Below, in pieces: positions 29,291-37,447 of a DNA stretch of 64,000 nt (position 1 is the stretch's first letter; the number at the start of each line of letters is the position of its first letter). A program made the translations under genes and the position numbers. Source of the stretch: Microbacteriaceae bacterium VKM Ac-2855 (GTDB lineage Bacteria > Actinomycetota > Actinomycetes > Actinomycetales > Microbacteriaceae); contig JABMLG010000009.1 in the NCBI GenBank assembly GCA_013204985.1, forward strand, positions 148,826-212,825, in the 5' to 3' direction. The notes beneath the pieces are model-generated. The model did not search any database. It was not told the DNA's origin and saw nothing but the letters and a program-made list of their open reading frames with translations.

Positions 29291-29863
29291 ATGCCGAGCA
29301 AGGGTTCATACGCCAAGGGAGTCGCGAAACGCGAGGAGATCCTGCAGACCGCACTGGAGGTCTTCTCCCGGCAGGGATACCGCAAGGCGTCGCTGCGTGA
29401 GATCGCGGAGGCCGTCGGACTGACCCAAGCCGGCCTGCTGCACTACTTCGACTCGAAGGAGGAGCTCTTCGCCGAGATCCTCCGCAAACGCGACGAGACG
29501 GACCTGGTCGCGTTCGAGGACCGGGACCCGGTGGAAGCTCTCGTCGAAGTGATCGACCACAACAGCCGCGTACCGGGCCTGGTACATCTGTACGCGACGT
29601 TGTCGGCGGAAGGTACCGAACACGGCCACCCCGCGCACGAGTTCTTCGAAGAGCGTTACGCAGAGACGATCTCGATGTTGGAACGCGGCGTTCGTGACGG
29701 TCAAGCCGCCGGCACGCTCGCCGCAGACCTGAATCCGGTCGAGGTGGCCCGTATGCTCACGGCACTGGCCGATGGGATGCAGATCCAGTGGCTCCTCGAT
29801 GATGACGTCGACATGGGTGCGATCGTCGAATCCTTCTGGTCGCTGCTGCAGCGCGTGCGCTGA
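29291..29863 (+). CDS. TetR/AcrR-family transcriptional regulator
   Basis: A 190-residue repressor. The N-terminal HTH reads REEILQTALEVFSRQGYRKASLREIAEAVGLTQAGLLHYFDSKEEL (about 14-58); the ligand domain (60-190) is unassigned, with WLLDDDVDMGAIVESFWSLL at the end. TetR proteins with GLTQAGLLHYF next to a divergent GH3 gene are common in this group, so control of the glycosidase is a reasonable inference. DedA follows 10 nt downstream and is probably co-transcribed. Confidence 0.9.
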   Translation: MPSKGSYAKGVAKREEILQTALEVFSRQGYRKASLREIAEAVGLTQAGLLHYFDSKEELFAEILRKRDETDLVAFEDRDPVEALVEVIDHNSRVPGLVHLYATLSAEGTEHGHPAHEFFEERYAETISMLERGVRDGQAAGTLAADLNPVEVARMLTALADGMQIQWLLDDDVDMGAIVESFWSLLQRVR

Positions 29864-29873
29864 TCGCCTGATC

Positions 29874-30527
29874 ATGAATGACGTGCTCGCCACGATCCTG
29901 GCCTTCGTCGTGTCGGTCCCGCCGGTCTGGCGGACCCTGCTCGCCGGGGTCGGCATCTTCGCCGAGACCACGATCCTCGCCGGCCTCATCGTGCCCGGCG
30001 ACACGATCGTGATCGTGACCGCCACAGGGGTGACCTCCCCGCTGCAGTACGCCGCCCTGGTCATGGCGGTGATCGTGGGGGCTCTGTGCGGCGAGAGCCT
30101 CGGATTCATGCTGGGCCGATGGTTCGGACCACGGATCCGCGCGTCGCGGCTCGGCCGGCGCGTCGGCGAGAAGAACTGGCTGCGGGCCGAACGGTACCTC
30201 GAACGTCGGGGCGGCCTCGCCGTCTTCCTCTCGCGGTTCCTGCCCGTTCTGCACTCGCTCATTCCGCTCACGGTCGGAATGAGTCCGATGCGGTACCGCA
30301 CGTTCTTGGCGTGGACGGCTCCGGCCTGCGTCATCTGGGCTTTCGCCTACGTCTCGGTGGGCACCCTCGCGGCCGGCAGCTACCGCGAGCTGTCCGATCA
30401 GCTGCACTACGCGGGCTACATCTTCGTCGGCATCATCGCCGTCTTCGCCCTGGGTGTGCTTCTGGTGAAGTGGTTGCTGCACCGCGCGGAGGCGCGACAC
30501 ATGGATGACGAGAACGCGAAGCCCTGA
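29874..30527 (+). CDS. DedA-family membrane protein
   Basis: A 217-residue DedA/SNARE-associated (VTT) protein. Family members flip lipid carriers such as undecaprenyl phosphate or support membrane homeostasis. It shows GIFAETTILAGLIVPGDTIVIVTATG, GESLGFMLGRWFG and FLSRFLPVLHSLIPLTVGMSPMRYRTFL, the E/G and R/P motifs of the family, with about five membrane helices. The ATG lies 10 nt after the TetR stop. The 3' end converges on the SDR gene. Confidence 0.92.
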   Translation: MNDVLATILAFVVSVPPVWRTLLAGVGIFAETTILAGLIVPGDTIVIVTATGVTSPLQYAALVMAVIVGALCGESLGFMLGRWFGPRIRASRLGRRVGEKNWLRAERYLERRGGLAVFLSRFLPVLHSLIPLTVGMSPMRYRTFLAWTAPACVIWAFAYVSVGTLAAGSYRELSDQLHYAGYIFVGIIAVFALGVLLVKWLLHRAEARHMDDENAKP

Positions 30528-30546
30528 GGCCCCCTACGCCGTCGAC

Positions 30547-31221
30547 TCAGAACGCCGAGGCGGGCAGATCCTTCTCGTCCGCCACGATCCCCGCCACGAT
30601 CCTCGCGACGACGTGGTCCGGGTCGAGCGCCGCGCCGAAGGAGGGTGCGGTTCCGGCGATCGGATGCTTCGACAGCGCCGTCCCGGTGTGCCCGGGGCGG
30701 GCATCGAGGAACCGGATGCCGGCACGGCGGTACTCGCGCGCGGCAGCGGCCGAAAAAGCCGCTGTCGCCGCCTTCGATGCGGAGTACGCCGCCAGCCCCG
30801 CCGTCGGCGCCTCCGCGACGACACCGCTGATCGTCACGACGAACGGGCTCCGCGCGGCTTCGGCCGAGGCCAGGAGCGCCGGAATGCCCGCCCGGATCAG
30901 GCGGATCGGCGCCATCGTGTTCGTCTCGAAGAGCTCGGCGAGAGTCGCGTCGTCGAGCGTGTCCGCGGCCCCGAATGCGACCACCCCGGCGGCGATCACG
31001 ATCCCGTCGAGCCGGCCGTGCTCTGCGAGCGCCGCGGCCACGAGAGATCCGGGGCCCTCGGGAGTCCGCAGATCGGCGAGGTAGGCTCCCGCGCCGTAGA
31101 GGCCTGATCGGCCAGCTCGCACCACGCTCGCGCCCTCCTTCTCGAGCTGCGCGGCCATTCGCGAACCGAGGCCGCCCGAGGCACCGGCGACGAGAACAAC
31201 GGACCCTGCGAGTGAGCTCAT
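30547..31221 (-). CDS. Short-chain dehydrogenase/reductase
   Basis: A 224-residue SDR with a Rossmann fold. VVLVAGASGGLGSRMA (about 8-23) is the TGxxxGxG cofactor loop and AAYSASKAA carries the catalytic Tyr-xxx-Lys after the TISG serine. It is short for a classical SDR (usually near 250) and its substrate is unknown. The ATG at 31221 lies 6 nt after TACGCT. Its only close neighbour is the convergent DedA gene. Confidence 0.9.
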   Translation of the reverse strand: MSSLAGSVVLVAGASGGLGSRMAAQLEKEGASVVRAGRSGLYGAGAYLADLRTPEGPGSLVAAALAEHGRLDGIVIAAGVVAFGAADTLDDATLAELFETNTMAPIRLIRAGIPALLASAEAARSPFVVTISGVVAEAPTAGLAAYSASKAATAAFSAAAAREYRRAGIRFLDARPGHTGTALSKHPIAGTAPSFGAALDPDHVVARIVAGIVADEKDLPASAF

Positions 31222-31227
31222 CCCCGG

Positions 31228-31233
31228 AGCGTA
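31228..31233 (-). promoter_or_regulatory. Predicted -10 box (TACGCT) of the SDR gene
   Basis: TACGCT on the minus strand ends 6 nt before the ATG at 31221. Confidence 0.5.
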
Positions 31234-31290
31234 GCCCGGGCGGGACCCACGGCCGAGGGCTTGCGTCCGTGCCCGGGTGGCCGATCAGAA

Positions 31291-31341
31291 AGGGGGTTGT
31301 CACTCCGTCCCGCGATTCGCGGGACCGAATGACAACCCCCT
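31291..31341 (-). terminator. Nested hairpin after osmF, distant relative of the palindromic repeat family
   Basis: Outer arms AGGGGGTTGTCA (31291-31302) and TGACAACCCCCT (31330-31341) are exact. Inner arms TCCCGCG and CGCGGGA enclose the loop ATT. The outer arm GGGTTGTCAC matches the arm of the dispersed repeats. It follows the osmF stop and may end the operon. Confidence 0.7.
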
Positions 31342-31349
31342 GAGGTCGC

Positions 31350-32279
31350 TTAGACCAGGCCCTTCTCGGCGAGCCAGGCCTTGGCGATCTCGGACGAGCT
31401 CTTCTGGTCGACGGTGCTCTCGACGTTCAACGCCACGAGATCCGAGGACGACAGCGCCGCATCGACCTTGTCGAGCACGGCCTCCGCCTTGGCGTCGACC
31501 TTGTCGGAGACGAGCGGAAGGACGTTCTGCGGCAGGATCAGGCTCTTCGGGTCCTGCAGCACCACGAGGTCCTCGGTCTCGATCGAGGGGTCGGCGGTGT
31601 AGAGGTCGGCGAGGTTCACGGTGCCGTCGGTCAGCGCCTTGAGCGTCAGCGGTCCGCCGCTGTCCTGCACGGTGGTCAGCGACACCGTGGCGCCGTAGGC
31701 CTCCTTGAGTCCGGTCGGACCGTACGGACGCGAATCGAACTCGGCGTTCGCCGCGACCGTCAGCGGATCCGTCACCTTCGAGAGGTCGGCGAGCGACTCG
31801 AGGCCCCACTTCTCGGCGAACGCCTTGGTGGTCGTGTACGAGTCCTGGTCGCTGGCCTCGGCGGCGGTGAGGACGCGCAGGTTGTCGGGGAGCGCCTCGC
31901 CCAGTGCTGTTGCGATCTCGTCGGGCGTGGTGGCCGTCGCGTTCTTGTCGTAGTACTGCAGCAGGTTGCCGCTGTACTCGGGCATCACGTCGATCGAGCC
32001 GGACTCGATCTCGGGGATGTACACGTCGCGCTGCCCGATCTGGTACTGACGGTCGACCGTGAAGCCGTCGGCTTCGAGCGCCTGGGCGTAGAGCTCGGCG
32101 ATGATCTCGTTGGAGTAGTACGCCTGCGAGCCGATAACGATGGTGTCGGCGTCGGCCGTCGCTCCGGAACTGGATGCGTCGAGCGGGTTGCTCGACGAAC
32201 ACCCTGCCAGGGCGAGCGAGACCCCGATCGCGACTGCCCCTGCGAGAGCGAGCCGGCCTTTCTTCGATGCTGTGAACAT
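31350..32279 (-). CDS. Glycine betaine/choline-type ABC transporter substrate-binding lipoprotein
   Basis: A 309-residue OpuAC/OsmF-like binding protein. The lipobox LALAGC puts the lipidated cysteine at 27. The mature part begins DTIVIGSQAYYSNEIIAELYAQALEADGF, continues MPEYSGNLLQYY and ends NVESTVDQKSSSEIAKAWLAEKGLV, all typical of quaternary-amine binding proteins. ATG after AAGGA. Last gene of an ATPase-permease-permease-binding protein operon. Glycine betaine is the usual ligand; choline, carnitine or ergothioneine cannot be excluded. Confidence 0.92.
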   Translation of the reverse strand: MFTASKKGRLALAGAVAIGVSLALAGCSSSNPLDASSSGATADADTIVIGSQAYYSNEIIAELYAQALEADGFTVDRQYQIGQRDVYIPEIESGSIDVMPEYSGNLLQYYDKNATATTPDEIATALGEALPDNLRVLTAAEASDQDSYTTTKAFAEKWGLESLADLSKVTDPLTVAANAEFDSRPYGPTGLKEAYGATVSLTTVQDSGGPLTLKALTDGTVNLADLYTADPSIETEDLVVLQDPKSLILPQNVLPLVSDKVDAKAEAVLDKVDAALSSSDLVALNVESTVDQKSSSEIAKAWLAEKGLV

Positions 32280-32324
32280 GATCGTCCTTACTCGGTGAAG
32301 AGGGAGGCCCCTGGTGCGGGGACC

Positions 32325-33056
32325 TTATTCGGTGGCCGTAGCCACCACCGCACGCGACCGGGTCGGTCGAGAACGGGAGCTTCGAGTGGTGGTCGCCAGG
32401 CGGACGCCGGCGGGAACCAGGATGCGCTGCAGCAGCGCCAGGACGCCATCGAGGATCAGCGCGAGCGCGATCACGAGCAGAGAACCGACGAGCATGACCT
32501 GGTAGTTCTGCGTATTCAGGCCGGCGAAGATGTAGACACCGAGCCCGCCCATGCCCGTAATGGTGGCGAGCGTCGCGGTGGCGACGACCTGCAGAACCGT
32601 CGATCGCAATCCGCTGATCAGCAGCGGCAGCCCGAGTGGGATCTCGACCTTCGTCAGGATCTGCCACTCGGTCATGCCGACCGCTCGAGCGGCGTCGATC
32701 GTCTTGCGATCGATCGCCTCGAATCCGCTGTAGGCGCCGGCCAGGGCGGGCGGGATCGCGAGGATCGTCAGCGCGACCACCGGGGCGAAGAGGCCGATGC
32801 CGACAGCCAGAGCGATGATCGTCAGGACGGCCAGAGTGGGTAGAGCGCGAACGGCGCCGGAGAGCGCCACCGCGACCCCCTTGCCTTTACCCGTATGGCC
32901 GATCAGGAAGCCGAGCGGCACCGCGATGACGATCGCGATCACCACCACGATCAACGTCACGTAGAGATGCTCGCCCAGTCGAGTGAGGATGCCGTTCGGC
33001 CCGCTCGCGTTCGCCGGGTCGAAGATGTAGCGCAGGGCGTCGACGATGAAGTTCAC
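32325..33056 (-). CDS. Osmoprotectant ABC transporter permease (second)
   Basis: A 243-residue inner-membrane permease with about six helices. The EAA-type loop is DRKTIDAARAVGMTEWQILTKVEIPLGLPLLISGLRS (about 140-175), the contact point with the ATPase. GTG start at 33056 overlaps the upstream permease stop by 4 nt; an upstream in-frame extension would overlap it heavily. With its partner it forms the heterodimeric channel of the importer. Confidence 0.92.
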   Translation of the reverse strand: MNFIVDALRYIFDPANASGPNGILTRLGEHLYVTLIVVVIAIVIAVPLGFLIGHTGKGKGVAVALSGAVRALPTLAVLTIIALAVGIGLFAPVVALTILAIPPALAGAYSGFEAIDRKTIDAARAVGMTEWQILTKVEIPLGLPLLISGLRSTVLQVVATATLATITGMGGLGVYIFAGLNTQNYQVMLVGSLLVIALALILDGVLALLQRILVPAGVRLATTTRSSRSRPTRSRAVVATATE

Positions 33057-33748
33057 GCGGCCACCTCGCTCGAGCGGTTCGCGATGCGGCGCGCAACGCG
33101 TCGGGACGGAGCCGAGAGGGCACGCTGCCACGGCATCAGGATGCGACCGAGCAGGACGATCAGCGCGTCGAAGACGAGCGCGATGATGATGGTGCCGACG
33201 GTGCCGGCGATGATCTCCGCCGGAATGTTTCGTTGGAAACCGTCGAGGAAGAGCAGACCGAGATTCACGGATCCGAGCGCACCCGACACCGTGACCAGGC
33301 TCACCGTGCTCACCGAGACGACGCGCATCCCGGCCAGGAGCACCGGCCCGCTCAGGGGCAGTTCGACAGCCCAGAACCGCCGCCAACGGCCGTAACCCAT
33401 GGCGGTGGCCGACTGGATGATGTCGGGATCGATCGAGGCGAGACCGTCGGCCGCCGATCGAGCCATCACGGCGACGCCGTAGATCGTCAGCACGAAGACG
33501 ACGTTCTCGTCGGCGCGCAGGTTGACACCGATGATCAGCGCCGTGATCGGGAAAAGGGCGAGGGACGGAATCGCGTACAGGATGCCCAGCACTCCGACGA
33601 ACACGCCGCGCCCGCCTCGCAGCCGGTTCGCCAGCCAGCCCAGCGGTATGGAGAGGATGAACGTGAAGACGATGGCGGGCAGGGAGAGTCCGATGTGCGC
33701 CAGCGTGCGGTCGCCGATCAGCGGGAGGTTCGACAGCACCCAGTTCAC
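33053..33748 (-). CDS. Osmoprotectant ABC transporter permease (first)
   Basis: A 231-residue ProW/OpuCB-like permease. MNWVLSNLPLIGDRTLAHIGLSL opens the protein, GILYAIPSLALFPI is a family core helix, and DPDIIQSATAMGYGRWRRFWAVELPLSGPVLLAGMR is the ATPase-coupling loop. It overlaps the ATPase gene by 4 nt and the second permease by 4 nt, so all are translationally coupled. Confidence 0.92.
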   Translation of the reverse strand: MNWVLSNLPLIGDRTLAHIGLSLPAIVFTFILSIPLGWLANRLRGGRGVFVGVLGILYAIPSLALFPITALIIGVNLRADENVVFVLTIYGVAVMARSAADGLASIDPDIIQSATAMGYGRWRRFWAVELPLSGPVLLAGMRVVSVSTVSLVTVSGALGSVNLGLLFLDGFQRNIPAEIIAGTVGTIIIALVFDALIVLLGRILMPWQRALSAPSRRVARRIANRSSEVAA

Positions 33749-34584
33749 GGTGCGCCGTCCTGAACGACGGGTTCGTCGCTCAGCACCCCTGCCGCTCGAC
33801 CGTCGCCATCGACCACGATGCGTCCGGTCGCCGTCTCTTCGATGTGGAGTGCGCGCTTACCGCGACCCAGCCCCACGAATTCGGCGACGAAGTCACTCGC
33901 GGGCTCCGCCATGATCTCGGCAGGGCTCCCCTTCTGGGCGATTCGGCCGCCCTTCTCGAGGATGACGACCTGGTCGCCGAGCAGGAACGCCTCGTCGATG
34001 TCGTGAGTCACGAACACGACCGTCTTGTCGAGCTCGCGCTGCAGACGGATCGTCTCGCGCTGCAGGTCGGCGCGGACGAGGGGGTCGACGGCGCCGAACG
34101 GTTCGTCCATCAGCAGGATGTTGGGATCGACCGCGAGACCGCGGGCCACGCCGACGCGTTGCTGCTGACCCCCGGAGAGTTGGCTCGGGTAGCGCTTCGC
34201 GAGGCCGCGATCGAGCCCGACGGTGTCCATCAGCTCAAGCGCACGCTCGTGCGCGTCCTTCTTCTTCACCCCGGTCAGCAGAGGCACCGTCGCGATGTTG
34301 TCGATGACGAACTTGTGCGGGAGGAGCCCCGAGTTCTGCATCACATAGCCGATGCGTCGACGCAGGGCCACGGGCGGGAGGGAGGCGATGTCCTCGCCGT
34401 CGATCTCGATCGTGCCGCCGCTGGGCTCGATCATCCTGTTGATCATGCGGAGGATGGTGGTCTTGCCACAACCGGAAGACCCCACGAAGACCGTCGTCTG
34501 GCGAGACGGCAGCACAAGGCTGAAGTCTTCCACCGCACGGGTGCCGTCGGGGTACCGCTTGCTCACGGCGCGGAATTCGATCAC
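33745..34584 (-). CDS. Osmoprotectant ABC transporter ATP-binding protein
   Basis: A 279-residue ATPase of the ProV/OpuCA type. Walker A is GSSGCGKTT, the Q-loop region has GYVMQNSGLLPHK, the signature is LSGGQQQRVGVARGL, Walker B is NILLMDEP and the switch is FVTHDIDEA. The C-terminus lacks the tandem CBS domains that sense ionic strength in many relatives; about 45 residues follow the core. I place the start at the GTG with AGAAGG 7 nt upstream (34584); an in-frame GTG at 34623 has no binding site. Confidence 0.93.
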   Translation of the reverse strand: MIEFRAVSKRYPDGTRAVEDFSLVLPSRQTTVFVGSSGCGKTTILRMINRMIEPSGGTIEIDGEDIASLPPVALRRRIGYVMQNSGLLPHKFVIDNIATVPLLTGVKKKDAHERALELMDTVGLDRGLAKRYPSQLSGGQQQRVGVARGLAVDPNILLMDEPFGAVDPLVRADLQRETIRLQRELDKTVVFVTHDIDEAFLLGDQVVILEKGGRIAQKGSPAEIMAEPASDFVAEFVGLGRGKRALHIEETATGRIVVDGDGRAAGVLSDEPVVQDGAP

Positions 34585-34818
34585 AGTCTCGCCTTCTTCG
34601 TGCTCTGGATCGGCCTCGTGCACGGGCCGGTACCGACCCGTCCGTTAGCCAAACACCATTCGGATGCCGTTGCCAAGTCGGATTGCTCCGTGTTGCGGTG
34701 GCGGCGGCCACACGATATGGGGCCGATCGACTTCGGATCGCCTGAACCATCGAAGCACGCACCTCCGACAGGGAAAGCCGTGTGTCGGAGAGTGACGAGC
34801 GGCGCCGGAGATGCGCAA

Positions 34819-34847
34819 GGGCCGCCCGCACATCGTGCGGACGGCCC
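34819..34847 (-). terminator. Hairpin after the second TetR gene
   Basis: GGGCCG and CCGCAC pair with GTGCGG and CGGCCC around ATC, with one internal mismatch. It lies about 20 nt past the stop of the TetR gene and upstream of the osmoprotectant operon. Confidence 0.65.
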
Positions 34848-34868
34848 ATCAGCTCAGAGAGTCGCGGA

Positions 34869-35525
34869 CTAGGCCTCGATCGGCCCGTAGTGGGTCGAGA
34901 GATACGTGCGCAGCACGGCACGGCACTCCTCGATGAAGCGCTGGTCGCCGTTCGGATCGATCAGGAAGGCGCGCGTGAGCAGTGCATCCGCGATCTCGAC
35001 GGTGATCTCGAGACGGAAAGACAGCTGGGCCCCGCCCGGCAGACCGTATTCGGCGGCGAGGATCTCGGCGAAACGACGCGCGAAGAAGCCCGACTCGAAC
35101 GCCTCGCCCGCCACCTCCGGCGCGTGGATCGTGTCGACGAAGCGAATCGAACGGAAGCCCGGCTCGTTGCGGTGCATGTCGCAGAACGAGTCGATCGCGC
35201 AATCGACGGCTCCCCACCAGTTGGCGGGGCTCGTGTCGCGGATCTCGGAGATGACCTTCTTGCGGAATCGCTCCAGCGCGCGCTCGCGCAGTGCCTGCAG
35301 GACGGCGATGCGGTCGGGGAAGTAGCGGTACACGGTGCCGATGGCAGCTCCCGCTCGCTCCGCGACCATGGCGGTAGTGAGTCGGTCGAAGCCGACCTCG
35401 TCCACGACCGCAGCAGCGGCATCGAGGAGGGAGGCGAGTCGCGCGGCGCTCCGAACCTGTACGGGCTCGTTACGGACCTGCGTCGTCTCGCCGAACGGTC
35501 GTTCAATCAGATTGCCAAGTGGCAC
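34869..35525 (-). CDS. TetR-family transcriptional regulator with TetR_C_33-like ligand domain
   Basis: A 218-residue regulator. HTH: RLASLLDAAAAVVDEVGFDRLTTAMVAERAGAAIGTVYRYFPDRIAVL (about 28-75). The C-terminal domain contains DSFCDMHRNEPGFRSIRFVDTIHAP, a pattern of the actinobacterial TetR_C_33 group. The GTG start follows AAGGAG by 5 nt. It is divergent from the SRAP operon and upstream of, but separated by a hairpin from, the osmoprotectant importer. Its target is not evident. Confidence 0.9.
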   Translation of the reverse strand: MPLGNLIERPFGETTQVRNEPVQVRSAARLASLLDAAAAVVDEVGFDRLTTAMVAERAGAAIGTVYRYFPDRIAVLQALRERALERFRKKVISEIRDTSPANWWGAVDCAIDSFCDMHRNEPGFRSIRFVDTIHAPEVAGEAFESGFFARRFAEILAAEYGLPGGAQLSFRLEITVEIADALLTRAFLIDPNGDQRFIEECRAVLRTYLSTHYGPIEA

Positions 35526-35664
35526 GGCGACTCCTTTAGTTAGCTCTCCCTACAATCGTACCGAGGGCGTGGCGCCGCCCCGGCACCCGCACCGAAATAA
35601 GCTCGCCTTTGCGTCCCCCAAAGGACGGCACAAAACGCACAAATATCGGAAAGGCGGCGCTCGG

Positions 35665-36390
35665 ATGTGTGGACGATTCGTGCTTTCGCAGACCTCGGCC
35701 GATCTGGCCGCTCTGTTCGACGTCGATGAGGTCGGGGCGTCACTGCCGCCCATCTCCTACAACATCGCCCCTACGGATCCGGTACCGATCGTGGTCGAGT
35801 CCATGAAGGGCGTCGAAGACGGCCTTCCGCCGCGTCGGCGCCTCGAGGCTGCACGCTGGGGGCTGGTGCCGTCGTGGTCGAAGGATCCCTCGGGCGCGGC
35901 CCGCATGATCAATGCGCGCATCGAATCCGTCGCCGAGAAGCCCGCATTCCGTGCGTCCTATGAGAAGCGGCGCGCCGCCATCCCTGCGACCGGCTACTAC
36001 GAGTGGCACACCGATGAGGCGGGCACGAAAGTGCCGCACTTCATCAGCGCCGGCGAGGGCTCGCTGATCCTCTTCGCCGGGTTGTACGAGTGGTGGCGCG
36101 CACCGGCCCCCGGTTCACCCTGGCTGCTCACGGCGAGCATCCTCACCCAGCCGTCCTCCGGTCCGCTCGGCGCGATTCACGACCGGATGCCCGTCTTCCT
36201 CGATCCCGAACTCCTCGGCGACTGGCTCGACCCCCTTGTGGAGGGTGACGCCGAACTGCTCGGAACGGTCGCCGGGGCGGCCGCGATGCTCGCGGACGAT
36301 CTCGACGCGTACCCGGTCGGCCCCGAAGTCGGCAACGTTCGCAACAACGGTCCCGAACTCGTTCGGCGAGCCGACACTCTGACAGACTGA
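35665..36390 (+). CDS. yedK: SRAP/HMCES-type abasic-site-processing protein
   Basis: A 241-residue SOS-response-associated peptidase that forms a covalent thiazolidine link with abasic sites in single-stranded DNA. Cys2 of MCGRFVLSQ becomes the N-terminal nucleophile. PSYNIAPTDPVPIV-like sequence, MINARIESVAEKPAFR, GYYEWH (active-site Glu) and IHDRMPVFL (active-site His) are all present. The ATG at 35665 fixes Cys2, so the open frame upstream is not coding. Four nt separate it from the App1 gene, making it first of a three-gene operon. Confidence 0.95.
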   Translation: MCGRFVLSQTSADLAALFDVDEVGASLPPISYNIAPTDPVPIVVESMKGVEDGLPPRRRLEAARWGLVPSWSKDPSGAARMINARIESVAEKPAFRASYEKRRAAIPATGYYEWHTDEAGTKVPHFISAGEGSLILFAGLYEWWRAPAPGSPWLLTASILTQPSSGPLGAIHDRMPVFLDPELLGDWLDPLVEGDAELLGTVAGAAAMLADDLDAYPVGPEVGNVRNNGPELVRRADTLTD

Positions 36391-36394
36391 ACGG

Positions 36395-37447
36395 ATGCCG
36401 CCGAAGCCAGAGAACCCGGTCGCCGCGCAGGCCGCAGAAGTCCTGCATCGCGCCGCGCGGATCGAGGATCGTATCCACGAGTTCCGTGTGCGCCGGGCGG
36501 TCCGTCGCGGCTACGTTTCGCGGGTGATCCCCTATACCGGGTACGGCACGACCACGCAGCTGCGGGTGCTGGCCCGCGTTCTCTACACCCGACCCACCCC
36601 GGAAGGCGAAGAGCCGCCGCGACCCGTTGAAGGCGTGCGCGGCTGGCGCAGCTTCACGAGCGTTTTCGTGAGCGATGTCGCCGTCACGATCGAGGCCGAC
36701 GGCCAACGCCACGAGGTCGTCGCGGACCGCGGCGGGGTCGTCGACGCAGACATCCCGGTGTCCCTCACCCCCGGGTGGCACACGATCTCGATCTCCACGG
36801 CGGAGTCGGAGTCGGTCGAGGCACCGGTCTTCATCGTCGCGCCGGATTCACGCATCGGCATCGTCTCAGACATCGACGACACCGTGATGGTGACGGCGCT
36901 CCCCCGCCCGTTCGTCGCCGCGTGGAACACGTTCGTCCTCGACGAACACGCTCGGATGCCGACCCCGGGGATGGCCGTCTTCCTCGATCGCTTCTCGTCG
37001 CAGCACCCCGGCTCGCCGGTCATCTATCTCTCCACGGGCGCCTGGAACGTCGCGCCGGCGCTGACCCGTTTCCTTTCCCGCAACCTCTATCCCTCAGGCG
37101 CGCTGCTCCTGACCGACTGGGGGCCGACCCACGATCGGTTCTTCCGAAGCGGCCGGGAGCACAAGGAGCAGAACCTCCGCCGTCTCGTGGCGGAGTTCCC
37201 GGACGTGCGCTGGCTGCTGGTCGGCGACGACGGTCAGCACGACGAGGAGATCTACAGCACCTTCGCAGCGGAGTATCCGCAGCACGTCGCAGCGATCGCC
37301 ATCCGGCAGCTCTCTCCGAGCGAGGCGGTGCTGGCCGGAGGTCGCTCCAAGGGCGAGGATCGCGCCGAGACGAGCGGAACACCCTGGGTGACCGCTCCCG
37401 ACGGGGCCGGCCTCTCCGAGCAGCTGGGTGAACTCGGGATCCTTTGA
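36395..37447 (+). CDS. App1/DUF2183-family phosphatase-domain protein
   Basis: A 350-residue protein with an App1-like N-terminal beta region (about 1-145) and a C-terminal HAD-like DUF2183 domain. The catalytic motif is SDIDDTVMVT (about 157-166), with YLSTGAWN and LLVGDDGQHDEEIY as later HAD motifs. Yeast App1 is a phosphatidate phosphatase; the bacterial substrate is unknown. Its stop overlaps the next start by 1 nt (TGATG). Position between SRAP and an HTH_42 gene is notable. Confidence 0.9.
   Translation: MPPKPENPVAAQAAEVLHRAARIEDRIHEFRVRRAVRRGYVSRVIPYTGYGTTTQLRVLARVLYTRPTPEGEEPPRPVEGVRGWRSFTSVFVSDVAVTIEADGQRHEVVADRGGVVDADIPVSLTPGWHTISISTAESESVEAPVFIVAPDSRIGIVSDIDDTVMVTALPRPFVAAWNTFVLDEHARMPTPGMAVFLDRFSSQHPGSPVIYLSTGAWNVAPALTRFLSRNLYPSGALLLTDWGPTHDRFFRSGREHKEQNLRRLVAEFPDVRWLLVGDDGQHDEEIYSTFAAEYPQHVAAIAIRQLSPSEAVLAGGRSKGEDRAETSGTPWVTAPDGAGLSEQLGELGIL

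Noticed and set aside
34671..35521. Shared TTGCCAAGT motif upstream of the osmoprotectant ATPase and at the start of the second TetR gene
   Set aside because: It is a 9-mer occurring twice; one copy lies inside codons of the TetR N-terminus and neither is palindromic. Too weak to call an operator.
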